Shown piece after piece: positions 1 through 5,331 of a DNA stretch of 5,566 nt. A program made the position numbers and the translations under genes. How positions within the stretch are numbered: position 1 is the first letter of the stretch; every line of letters begins with the position of its first letter. Below the pieces are notes generated by a model. That model had not been told where the DNA came from. It searched no databases and saw only the letters and a program-made list of their open reading frames with translations. Source of the stretch: Deltaproteobacteria bacterium (lineage in GTDB: Bacteria; Desulfobacterota; Desulfobulbia; Desulfobulbales; BM004); contig JAFDCR010000316.1 of assembly GCA_019312685.1 (NCBI GenBank), positions 1 to 5,566 on the forward strand, written 5' to 3'.

Positions 1-991
1 CCAGTACCTGTTCAGAGCGTTGCACAGCTGCTGAATCAAGTCCCTTGGTGTGTTCACTTTTAAAGGGTGTACAATCATTCAGACTTCCGGCCGGAGTAAC
101 GAAAATAATCTTGGCTCCTACCGAGCGAGCCATCGCGACCATCCGCTCCAGACTGATTCGGTAATGGCGCAGAATTTTCTCCTGCAAAGGATCGTCGCGG
201 GTATAACGCTCAAGTCCGGCAGATTTATCAAGAATGGTAACCACCTCTAATGCAAGATTGTCGCGTTCCTCCTCATCCTCTTCGGGATGGATTCCCAACT
301 TCTGAAATGCGGTGGTCATTGCCGACCAGGTACGGGTGCGCGCCAGGACAGACACAGTTGTTCGGATTATAGGGGACATGTCCCTGATCTGACCGTAGGT
401 CCTCTCCTCTAGAAATTCGTTATGGCCGGTATAAACAATAAATAAGTCGGGCTGGTAATTGATCAGCTCCTCCATCAGGTAGGCGGAGCGGTAACTGGCA
501 TAGCTTATACCTCCGGCGTTGATTACCTCCCAGTTTTTGCTTCTATCGGCTACAGGCAGAAGTTCACGCAGCCAATTGGAGAACGAGGTAAGATCATTGT
601 AGGGACGGCCATAGGTGGTTGATCCACCGAGAGAAAAAATCCGGAAGGTGTTCGGTGCCTTCTCCTGTGGAAAACTCTGCTGGTTAAAGTTGTTCAGTTT
701 ATTTTGGGCGGTAGTGAGATAGTTTTTGCCCATGGGGCCAGGGCCAGGGACAAAAAGTGGAACATTTGAGGCAAAACCGACAAATGGATCTTCAGTCTTC
801 AGCGTCGGCTTTACACCCAAAAGAGCCAAGCCGCCTTCAAGCAGAAGAAAAAAAACCAGAATTGCCGCGACAGGCAGGAAAATGGCCTGCCAGAGGGGAA
901 CGCGCCCGGACTTATCCGAAGAAGAATTCGATTCTGTTGACAAATCGGATTTTGATGGGTTTTTTAAAGACGAAGGAGAACTTTTACTCAT
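1..991 (-). CDS. Membrane-anchored SGNH/GDSL hydrolase, N-terminal 330 residues (3' end outside window)
   Basis: The minus-strand frame is open from 991 to the window edge. A Ser/Lys/Asp-rich cytoplasmic head (residues 1-30) is followed by one hydrophobic segment (about 33-58), so the catalytic part is probably periplasmic. SGNH landmarks follow in order: block I SLGGSTTYG with nucleophile Ser124, block II NAGGISYAS with Gly160/161, and block III YTGHNE with Asn191. Later comes VTPAGSLNDCTPFKSEH (about 298-314), a pattern I recall from SGNH hydrolases that carry TPR repeats near the C-terminus. The block V Asp/His pair must lie beyond the edge. The ATG at 991 is preferred over the ATG at 997 because AAAGA (998-1002) sits 6 nt before 991 and directly abuts 997. 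The family comprises esterases, lipases and carbohydrate O-acyl hydrolases; the substrate cannot be read from this fragment. Family membership is solid, the specific function unknown. Confidence 0.85.
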   Translation of the reverse strand, partial: MSKSSPSSLKNPSKSDLSTESNSSSDKSGRVPLWQAIFLPVAAILVFFLLLEGGLALLGVKPTLKTEDPFVGFASNVPLFVPGPGPMGKNYLTTAQNKLNNFNQQSFPQEKAPNTFRIFSLGGSTTYGRPYNDLTSFSNWLRELLPVADRSKNWEVINAGGISYASYRSAYLMEELINYQPDLFIVYTGHNEFLEERTYGQIRDMSPIIRTTVSVLARTRTWSAMTTAFQKLGIHPEEDEEERDNLALEVVTILDKSAGLERYTRDDPLQEKILRHYRISLERMVAMARSVGAKIIFVTPAGSLNDCTPFKSEHTKGLDSAAVQRSEQVL

Positions 992-1059
992 AACCATTCT
1001 TTCATATTAAAGCACTTGAAACTTTCAAGCACCGTGCCCGGACAACTTTTCATCCAACG

Positions 1060-1122
1060 GTGGAGATGAATTCACCGACCTCATTGGCAGCAAGATGAAG
1101 AATGAGTAACAGACATCTCCAC
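1060..1122. repeat. Nested inverted repeat in the leader of the SGNH gene
   Basis: GTGGAGATG (1060-1068) is perfectly complementary to CATCTCCAC (1114-1122). Inside this pair, CTCATT (1080-1085) is complementary to AATGAG (1101-1106). The two stems are 9 and 6 bp with internal loops of 11 and 7 nt and an apical loop of 15 nt. On the minus strand the element lies between the promoter candidate (1207-1235) and the start codon at 991. It could be an RNA stem in the leader or a DNA operator. No T-run follows on either strand, so it is not an intrinsic terminator. I do not recognise it as a known riboswitch. Confidence 0.35.
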
Positions 1123-1206
1123 TTGACGACCATTTTATTTAATCCTGACTCATTATTTTACTGTGCTTCAAGACTGCTTATTTATAAATTACAAACGATT
1201 AAATTT

Positions 1207-1235
1207 ATAATAATACAGTAACTTTAATAGTGCAA
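1207..1235 (-). promoter_or_regulatory. Sigma-70-type promoter candidate for the SGNH hydrolase gene
   Basis: On the minus strand, TTGCAC (1235-1230) and TATTAT (1212-1207) are separated by exactly 17 nt in AT-rich DNA. Transcription would start near 1200 and give a leader of about 200 nt before the ATG at 991. That leader would include the inverted repeats at 1060-1122. The call rests on sequence match only. Confidence 0.5.
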
Positions 1236-1445
1236 TCGACATGCCAGGCATTGCAACCGTAAGTAATCCATAACAAAAATAGTCCTTAACTACCCTAAAA
1301 CGGCACCGTCAAATCAACAGATGAAATATTCGCAACAGGTCCATTAGTCTTTCAATTCTGGCCAAATAACCAGACATATTCACTTTAGCGGTCTTTTTCC
1401 TAATCAAGAGAATATAGCAGAAAATTTAGATAATCCATCTTCCAG
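1236..1445. other. AT-rich intergenic stretch with no gene found
   Basis: This is the middle of the roughly 640-nt region between the divergent SGNH and small-gene/mpl units. Both strands were read for coding frames with a ribosome binding site, tRNA-like cloverleafs and terminators, and none was convincing. A short dyad TCTGG-N8-CCAGA occurs near 1358-1375. A small RNA cannot be excluded by eye. Confidence 0.5.
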
Positions 1446-1467
1446 GTCCCATCTCAAAGATGGGGAC
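1446..1467. repeat. Short near-perfect hairpin upstream of the small gene/mpl unit
   Basis: GTCCCATCT (1446-1454) pairs with AGATGGGGAC (1458-1467) across a 3-nt CAA loop. This gives 9 bp with one bulged G. Neither strand has a T-run after it, so it is not an ordinary terminator. It lies just upstream of the plus-strand promoter candidate that begins at 1478, where an operator dyad could sit. Confidence 0.35.
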
Positions 1468-1477
1468 AAAGAAACGC

Positions 1478-1506
1478 TTTACAAGGAAGTCCGCATTCGA
1501 TACATT
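1478..1506 (+). promoter_or_regulatory. Sigma-70-type promoter candidate for the 65-aa gene and mpl
   Basis: TTTACA (1478-1483, one mismatch from consensus) and TACATT (1501-1506, two mismatches) are spaced 17 nt apart. A start near 1513 would leave a leader of about 118 nt before the ATG at 1631. It is the best plus-strand match in this intergenic region, but it is moderate and unproven. Confidence 0.35.
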
Positions 1507-1630
1507 AAAAAAAACTTTGGGGAGGGCTTAGACGGTTTTTCTCAAAGGAACAGCCTCTGCAGGCAAATCTAGAATTGGCCTTCTTCTTGCCTCAGGGGCT
1601 TTTCTTCTTAAACTCTTAGCGGACAAAGAT

Positions 1631-1828
1631 ATGACAGCGGCAAAACAAAAAGGCAAAGCTGAAAACATTGTTGAACCTGCGCTTCGTCCTGTAAGTGACG
1701 AGGCGATTCTCAAGGTTGCCAAAGAGGTTGTGGTAAAATTCATTGAGGTCGGGCGTCTGTCTCCGGCAAACTTCGATGAGACCTTTCAGAATATTTACAA
1801 AACCGTGCATGATGCGGTCCGCTCTTAA
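1631..1828 (+). CDS. Small conserved-looking protein of unknown function (65 aa), upstream of mpl
   Basis: This is a 65-codon frame with normal codon usage. The first 20 or so residues are Lys/Ala-rich and likely disordered. They are followed by two predicted amphipathic helices, SDEAILKVAKEVVVKFIEVG (about 22-41) and FDETFQNIYKTVHDAVRS (about 48-65), separated by RLSPAN. There is no signal peptide, membrane segment or Cys, so it is probably cytoplasmic. The two-helix shape loosely recalls the N-terminus of MucR/Ros-type proteins, but the zinc-binding part is absent and I assign no function. The ATG at 1631 has only a weak GGA (1621-1623) about 7 nt upstream. The frame is open back to 1532 but holds no ATG, GTG or TTG there. 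Its TAA stop is 15 nt before the mpl start and in the same frame, so the two are very likely co-transcribed and may be translationally coupled. Confidence 0.65.
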   Translation: MTAAKQKGKAENIVEPALRPVSDEAILKVAKEVVVKFIEVGRLSPANFDETFQNIYKTVHDAVRS

Positions 1829-1843
1829 CCAGTTATTGCTTCA

Positions 1844-3301
1844 GTGAGTCTGCTTCCCTCTCTCAATTGCTTTCCTGAATCGGTGCGGTCCATTCATATC
1901 ATGGGTATCTGCGGCACGGGCATGGGCTCGCTTGCCGGCATGCTCAAGGATTCCGGATACCTTGTCACCGGCTCCGATGAAAATGTCTATCCCCCCATGA
2001 GTAATTTTCTGGCAGCCTGCAACATTGAAATAAAAAACGGCTACAGTCCTGCGAATTTAGCCCACCGGCCCGATCTGGTTGTGGTAGGCAATACCATAAG
2101 AAAAACCAACCCTGAAGCATTGGCCCTGGCTGAACTTGCCATCCCGTATGTCTCCTTTCCCCAGGCCCTGGGCCATTATTTTTTATCGGATAAGACTTCA
2201 CTGGTGGTCACCGGAACTCACGGCAAGACAACCACCTCATCCCTGCTGGCCACCCTGCTGCACAAGGCAGGGCTTACCCCCGGCTTCATGGTCGGCGGCC
2301 TGGTCCAGGCATTCGGTCGCAATTACAACCTTGGCGAAAGCCCTTATTTTGTTGTGGAAGGAGATGAGTATGACACAGCCTTTTTTGACAAGGGTCCCAA
2401 GTTTCTGCACTATCGGCCCAAGATAGCCATTATCACCTCCATTGAATTCGATCATGCGGATATCTATGCCGACCTGGAAGAGATCAAGGAATCGTTTGCA
2501 AAACTGGTGGCGATCATGCCGGAAGACGGTTGCATTATCGCCTGCTATGACGATCCGGTTGTCCGCGGGATTGTTAAAGAGGCGGAATGTGAAGTTCTGG
2601 GATACGGCATTGATGCTGAAGCCGAGTGGAAATTAAAAAACCTCAAGGTAAGTCCGAACGGCACCTTTTTTGATGTAGTACACAACAACAAAATCTACGC
2701 TTCCTGCAGAAATCCCATGCCCGGCAGACACAACGCCTTAAATGCCTTGGCCGTAATCGGAGTACTTGACCGGCTCGGGCTTGATGCGGAAACCATTACC
2801 GCAGCACTCAAGAACTTCGAAGGTGTGCGGAGACGTCAGGAGGTTCGCGGCGTGGTGAATGACATCGTTGTAATTGACGATTTCGCCCATCACCCCACCG
2901 CGGTCCGGGAAACCCTTACCGCCCTCAGGCAGGCCTATAAGGACCGAAGACTGATAGCGGTTTTTGAACCGCGCACAAATTCAAGCAGGCGGCGGATTTT
3001 CCAGAAGGATTATGTCCTGTCCTTTGATTCAGCTGACCGGGTTGTGGTGCGGGAACCGGTGCCGTTGGCTGATTTTCCTGCAGACCAGCTGTTCTCCTCA
3101 AAACAGCTGGCCGCTGACCTCAAGGCACGCGGTATCGAGGCCCTGGCGTTTACCGATACCGATGCGATCCTGGATCACCTTCAGTCCACCCTGTTGCCCG
3201 GAGATGCGGTGGCTATCCTTTCAAACGGCGGCTTCGATAATATCCATACGCGACTGCTCGATAACTTATCAGTGAGGAGTGAGGCCAGGAGGCAGGAGTA
3301 A
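1844..3301 (+). CDS. mpl: UDP-N-acetylmuramate:L-alanyl-gamma-D-glutamyl-meso-diaminopimelate ligase
   Basis: Mpl is a cytoplasmic Mur-ligase that joins recycled L-Ala-gamma-D-Glu-meso-DAP tripeptide to UDP-MurNAc using ATP, returning murein fragments to precursor synthesis. Three Mur domains are visible. The N-terminal nucleotide-binding domain has HIMGICGTGMGSLAGML (about 18-34). The ATP-binding central domain has the P-loop GTHGKTTT (124-131), GDEYDTAFFDK (173-183) and HNALNALA (296-303). The C-terminal ligase domain has FEGVRRRQEVRG (325-336), DDFAHHPTAV (345-354) and FEPRTNSSRR (374-383). GDEYDTAF and FEGVRRRQE separate Mpl from MurC. The product is 485 aa, somewhat longer than the roughly 450-460 aa usual for the family. 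The excess is about 16 residues before the first beta strand and a 10-residue tail encoded by a repeat tract (3271-3324). The GTG start at 1844 is the first usable start after the in-frame TAA at 1826, but has no Shine-Dalgarno. GTG at 1883 (residue 14) is an alternative. Confidence 0.95.
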   Translation: MSLLPSLNCFPESVRSIHIMGICGTGMGSLAGMLKDSGYLVTGSDENVYPPMSNFLAACNIEIKNGYSPANLAHRPDLVVVGNTIRKTNPEALALAELAIPYVSFPQALGHYFLSDKTSLVVTGTHGKTTTSSLLATLLHKAGLTPGFMVGGLVQAFGRNYNLGESPYFVVEGDEYDTAFFDKGPKFLHYRPKIAIITSIEFDHADIYADLEEIKESFAKLVAIMPEDGCIIACYDDPVVRGIVKEAECEVLGYGIDAEAEWKLKNLKVSPNGTFFDVVHNNKIYASCRNPMPGRHNALNALAVIGVLDRLGLDAETITAALKNFEGVRRRQEVRGVVNDIVVIDDFAHHPTAVRETLTALRQAYKDRRLIAVFEPRTNSSRRRIFQKDYVLSFDSADRVVVREPVPLADFPADQLFSSKQLAADLKARGIEALAFTDTDAILDHLQSTLLPGDAVAILSNGGFDNIHTRLLDNLSVRSEARRQE

Positions 3302-3324
3302 AGAGTAAGGGGTAAGGGAAAAAA
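3271..3324. repeat. Degenerate heptanucleotide tandem repeat (AGTGAGG/AGTAAGG) over the mpl stop
   Basis: Consecutive heptads can be read: AGTGAGG twice (3271-3284), an imperfect 12-nt stretch (3285-3296), then AGTAAAG (3297), AGTAAGG (3304), GGTAAGG (3311) and GAAAAAA (3318). The plus strand is almost all purine except for scattered T and C. The tract encodes the last residues of mpl (SVRSEARRQE, 476-485) and supplies its TAA stop (3299-3301). It ends where the mscS remnant on the other strand is cut off. Similar low-complexity heptad arrays are known in intergenic DNA of several bacterial groups. Nothing here suggests it is transcribed for its own sake. Confidence 0.7.
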
Positions 3325-3425
3325 GCCAGAGGCCAACAAGAAGGGTTACAACTGCGAGTGCAAGTTTTGGGGCATAGGCCAGTGAGTTCAATGAATTTGG
3401 TCGTATACACTTCAACATTTTGCAT
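3320..3425 (-). pseudogene. Remnant of the 5' end of an MscS-family mechanosensitive channel gene
   Basis: From the ATG at 3425, 16 codons read MQNVEVYTTKFIELTG. Skipping one base (3377) then gives YAPKLALAVVTLLVGLWLF, an amphipathic lead followed by a first transmembrane helix. This order (short helix ending in ...LYAPKL..., then a hydrophobic VTLLVGLW helix) is the N-terminus I recall for small MscS-type channels in Proteobacteria. In the unshifted frame the codons instead give a Cys/Pro-rich peptide with no family resemblance. Coding similarity stops at about 3320, where the heptanucleotide repeat starts, so the pore helix and beta domain are missing. The family product is roughly 280 aa, and only about 35 codons remain. 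The gene lies 55 nt downstream of the small lipoprotein gene and overlaps nothing else. Family assignment is by memory of the N-terminal pattern only; a chance similarity is possible but unlikely given the ideal ribosome binding site. Confidence 0.6.
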
Positions 3426-3432
3426 GCTACCA

Positions 3433-3437
3433 CCTCC
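3433..3437 (-). promoter_or_regulatory. Consensus Shine-Dalgarno left in front of the mscS remnant
   Basis: GGAGG is read on the minus strand 7 nt before the ATG at 3425. A perfect site at ideal spacing in front of a frame that quickly loses sense supports a recently broken gene rather than random intergenic DNA. It also means a short useless peptide may still be translated. Confidence 0.6.
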
Positions 3438-3480
3438 AAATAAGAGTTATTTCACGAGGTTTATGAAGTATCAGATATGG

Positions 3481-3639
3481 TTATTTTGTTGCTTCATTAA
3501 ACTTTTCTTTGGCGCTGTCAAAAGCCCGATCAATTTCCTTTCCCGCCTTTTCAGCCGTTCCTTCCTTTTCACAGGCAACTGCTGCTGTCAGCAGAAAGCT
3601 TACTGCAAGAATCACCGCAATAATTTTTTTCAAGTTCAT
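3481..3639 (-). CDS. Small secreted peptide or lipoprotein (52 aa), entericidin-like in form
   Basis: The ATG at 3639 follows GAGGAG (3645-3650) at 5 nt spacing, one of the best ribosome binding sites in the window. The 52-aa product has a classic export signal: MNLKK, a hydrophobic core IIAVILAVSFLLTAA (6-20) and AVAC with Cys23. If Cys23 is lipidated, the mature part is a 30-residue charged helix (EKEGTAEKAGKEIDRAFDSAK and onward). AVAC is a loose lipobox, so cleavage by signal peptidase I is an alternative. Short lipoproteins with AEKAGKEID-like helices are common in envelope-stress contexts and often annotated as entericidin-like; this is resemblance, not proof. It starts 45 nt after the SDR fusion gene with no terminator between, so it may be co-transcribed. 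It precedes the mscS remnant, so an envelope or osmotic-stress link is conceivable but not shown. Confidence 0.8.
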   Translation of the reverse strand: MNLKKIIAVILAVSFLLTAAVACEKEGTAEKAGKEIDRAFDSAKEKFNEATK

Positions 3640-3684
3640 TTCTTCTCCTCTTTCCAATAATTTTATTAGATATCCGCAAATTTT

Positions 3685-5145
3685 CTATAAGTGAGCCTCA
3701 AAATCCTCCAGGGGCTCATGGCTGTATTTATTAATCTTCTCAAGAAGATTCTCTGGTGTATCCATGAACTCAGCTGCCGGATGAGATGTCTCTTTAATAT
3801 CTTCATGGAATGCCGTGAAAAGGTTCAAATGTTTCCAACGGACGAGATAGTAATCGATAATACTGGTCAACTCGGTGAAAACCGTCACGTCCGGAGCCGG
3901 ATCCCTGTAACTGGACTTTGCGAGCTTTTCAACCGACAATGTCTGGGTCTCATAAAAACTCTTCATGAACTGCAGTTCGGCAGGCAGCCGCACCACAACT
4001 CCCAGTCTGCCGAGACGCTTAATGAGCCATTTTATGAAAGCCTTGCCTGAATTGGCCACGGGATAGGGAATATATAACTCCCTGGGCGTTTTGAGATTTA
4101 GGTAAGTCTTTATAGCTTTGATCAACGCCACCATTTCCACGGGCTCCTGATCGACAAAGTTATAGGATTGCCCTGAAAATTCATCCCTGCTTTCCAGGAT
4201 ATGGTTGATGAACGGCGGGATCTTCTTGGTATTTGAATAGGAATGGCACACTCCCGGCTTGCTGAGCATAAAGGGCATAGACTGGTCGGCTATGGAAAAA
4301 AGCAATCGTTGAAAACCCTGAATCTTATGATCATGCTTGCCGTAAACCACTGCCAGACGTACGGTTGTATAGTCCAGCCCCTGGGTTTCATGCATATATT
4401 GCAGTGTTTTTTCCGCCAGAAGCTTTGACTTGGCATAATTGGAAAGCTTGGGACCGATCGGCCGCAAATCCTCCTCGGTGAGATTCTCACCCATCGGCAG
4501 GGTGGCGGCGGAACTGAAATGAATGTAGGGGATTTTCTGCAATCTTGCCATTTTGGCCAGCCGGATGGCACCAAGATAATTTGTTTCCAATGTAAGCTGG
4601 GCATCACTGTCGAGAGAGGTGATGGCGCAATTAATGATAAAATCCGGATGATATTTATCAAAATACCGTTTGATGTCATCCGGTTGCCGCAGGCTCAAAC
4701 GCTTGCTGTTCGGGCCCAGCACCTCAATATCCCCTGATGTCTTCGTCTTGAAATAGTACATCAGGGCGCCGCCGATCAGGCCTGAGCTGCCGATGATGAC
4801 CCCGAGTCTCTTCTGAGTGATGTCCAGACGGGAAGATGTGTCTTTAAGGCGTTTAAGCAAAGAATGAGTATTTTCAATCTTTCTGCCTTCTTCACTGTGT
4901 ACTTTAAGATAAAAATCGCATCGCTTGCATGCCAGCTGCTTTTTGGCAAATGAACCCTGGACAGTACCGCCGCAGAATGTTCCCGCAACCACCCAGCAGG
5001 CCCGCCCGGAATTAATTCCGCCATGAATCTTGTCCAATCTATTTTCACTGGCGGCAGGGCATACTCCAAGTTTCTTGGCTTTGGCGCCTTTCGGACCTCT
5101 GCCGCATTTCATATATTCCCAGCAATTTAATTTATCCCCGGCCAT
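3685..5145 (-). CDS. Cys-rich two-CW-like domain fused to an extended SDR (NAD-dependent epimerase/dehydratase family)
   Basis: Numbered from the ATG at 5145 (486 aa). Residues 1-85 form a Cys-rich domain with NCWEYMKCGR (Cys8, Cys14), GVCPAA (Cys29), GRACWVVAGTFC (Cys50, Cys58) and ACKRCDFY (Cys73, Cys76). Two Cys-Trp pairs and seven cysteines match what I recall as the 'two-CW' domain, frequent in Desulfobacterota, probably metal- or redox-related but of unproven role. A charged linker (about 86-113) leads to an SDR Rossmann fold: GSSGLIG cofactor loop (119-125), SSAAT with the catalytic Ser region (211-215) and YAKSK with Tyr237 and Lys241. SDR enzymes of this type act on nucleotide sugars, steroids or related substrates with NAD(P). 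The C-terminal 100 residues are poorly recognisable. There is no signal peptide or membrane helix, so it is cytoplasmic. The frame extends to a TTG at 5181, but the domain conventionally begins a few residues before NCWE, which favours 5145. Neither start has a clear Shine-Dalgarno. Confidence 0.85.
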   Translation of the reverse strand: MAGDKLNCWEYMKCGRGPKGAKAKKLGVCPAASENRLDKIHGGINSGRACWVVAGTFCGGTVQGSFAKKQLACKRCDFYLKVHSEEGRKIENTHSLLKRLKDTSSRLDITQKRLGVIIGSSGLIGGALMYYFKTKTSGDIEVLGPNSKRLSLRQPDDIKRYFDKYHPDFIINCAITSLDSDAQLTLETNYLGAIRLAKMARLQKIPYIHFSSAATLPMGENLTEEDLRPIGPKLSNYAKSKLLAEKTLQYMHETQGLDYTTVRLAVVYGKHDHKIQGFQRLLFSIADQSMPFMLSKPGVCHSYSNTKKIPPFINHILESRDEFSGQSYNFVDQEPVEMVALIKAIKTYLNLKTPRELYIPYPVANSGKAFIKWLIKRLGRLGVVVRLPAELQFMKSFYETQTLSVEKLAKSSYRDPAPDVTVFTELTSIIDYYLVRWKHLNLFTAFHEDIKETSHPAAEFMDTPENLLEKINKYSHEPLEDFEAHL

Positions 5146-5226
5146 AGTTTGAAATAAACAGACTTGCCAGCCCTTCTGCAAGGAAACATTTTAGATAATA
5201 TCGGTTTTGCCGCCTCCGAAAACTGC

Positions 5227-5254
5227 AGTATATCACTTTATAAAATATAATCAA
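5227..5254 (-). promoter_or_regulatory. Sigma-70-type promoter candidate for the two-CW/SDR gene
   Basis: On the minus strand, TTGATT (5254-5249) and TATACT (5232-5227) are 16 nt apart in very AT-rich DNA just after the pntB terminator. Transcription would begin near 5220, giving a 75-nt leader to the ATG at 5145. The position directly behind a terminator supports the two-CW/SDR gene having its own transcription unit. Confidence 0.5.
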
Positions 5255-5269
5255 AATGTTAGATGCCAT

Positions 5270-5306
5270 AAAAAATCCCGTAAGAGCAATATGCTCTTAC
5301 GGGATT
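5270..5306 (-). terminator. Rho-independent terminator of the pntB transcript
   Basis: AATCCCGTAAGAGCA (5274-5288) and its exact complement (5292-5306) form a 15-bp perfect stem with a 3-nt loop. Read on the minus strand, it is followed by a run of six T (5275-5270, sharing two bases with the stem). It lies 25 nt after the pntB stop codon. No T-run follows on the plus strand, so termination is directional. Confidence 0.9.
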
Positions 5307-5331
5307 GCAAAATTATCTGCTTAATAATAAA

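Noticed and set aside
726..1010. 94-codon plus-strand frame
   Set aside because: It lies opposite the N-terminus of the SGNH hydrolase, whose signal anchor and GGSTTYG motif are convincing. It is low-complexity Lys/Arg/Ser with no support.
1532..1630. Open, partly hydrophobic extension before the 65-aa gene
   Set aside because: It has no ATG, GTG or TTG start in frame. The GGGGAGG near 1518 is not followed by any in-frame start codon.
3213..3425. 70-residue minus-strand frame after a perfect ribosome binding site
   Set aside because: After 16 residues it becomes Cys/Pro-rich and then reads antisense to the mpl 3' end. It is better explained as the frameshifted mscS remnant than as a real protein.
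3438..3452. AAATAA-GAG-TTATTT hairpin
   Set aside because: The 6-bp stem is made only of A/T pairs, is too weak to matter, and lies in the spacer before the mscS-remnant ribosome binding site.
3460..3501. Inverted repeat TTTATGAAG / CTTCATTAAA around the end of the small lipoprotein gene
   Set aside because: It was considered as a terminator for either strand, but the loop is over 20 nt, one arm is interrupted and there is no T-run.
4290..4679. 129-codon minus-strand frame inside the SDR gene
   Set aside because: It is the same strand as the SDR in another frame, with no ribosome binding site or family resemblance. The overlapping SDR frame has clear motifs.
5274..5306. Perfect palindrome considered as a recombination or attachment site
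   Set aside because: Its place 25 nt after the pntB stop, with a T-run on the minus strand, makes an intrinsic terminator the simple explanation.
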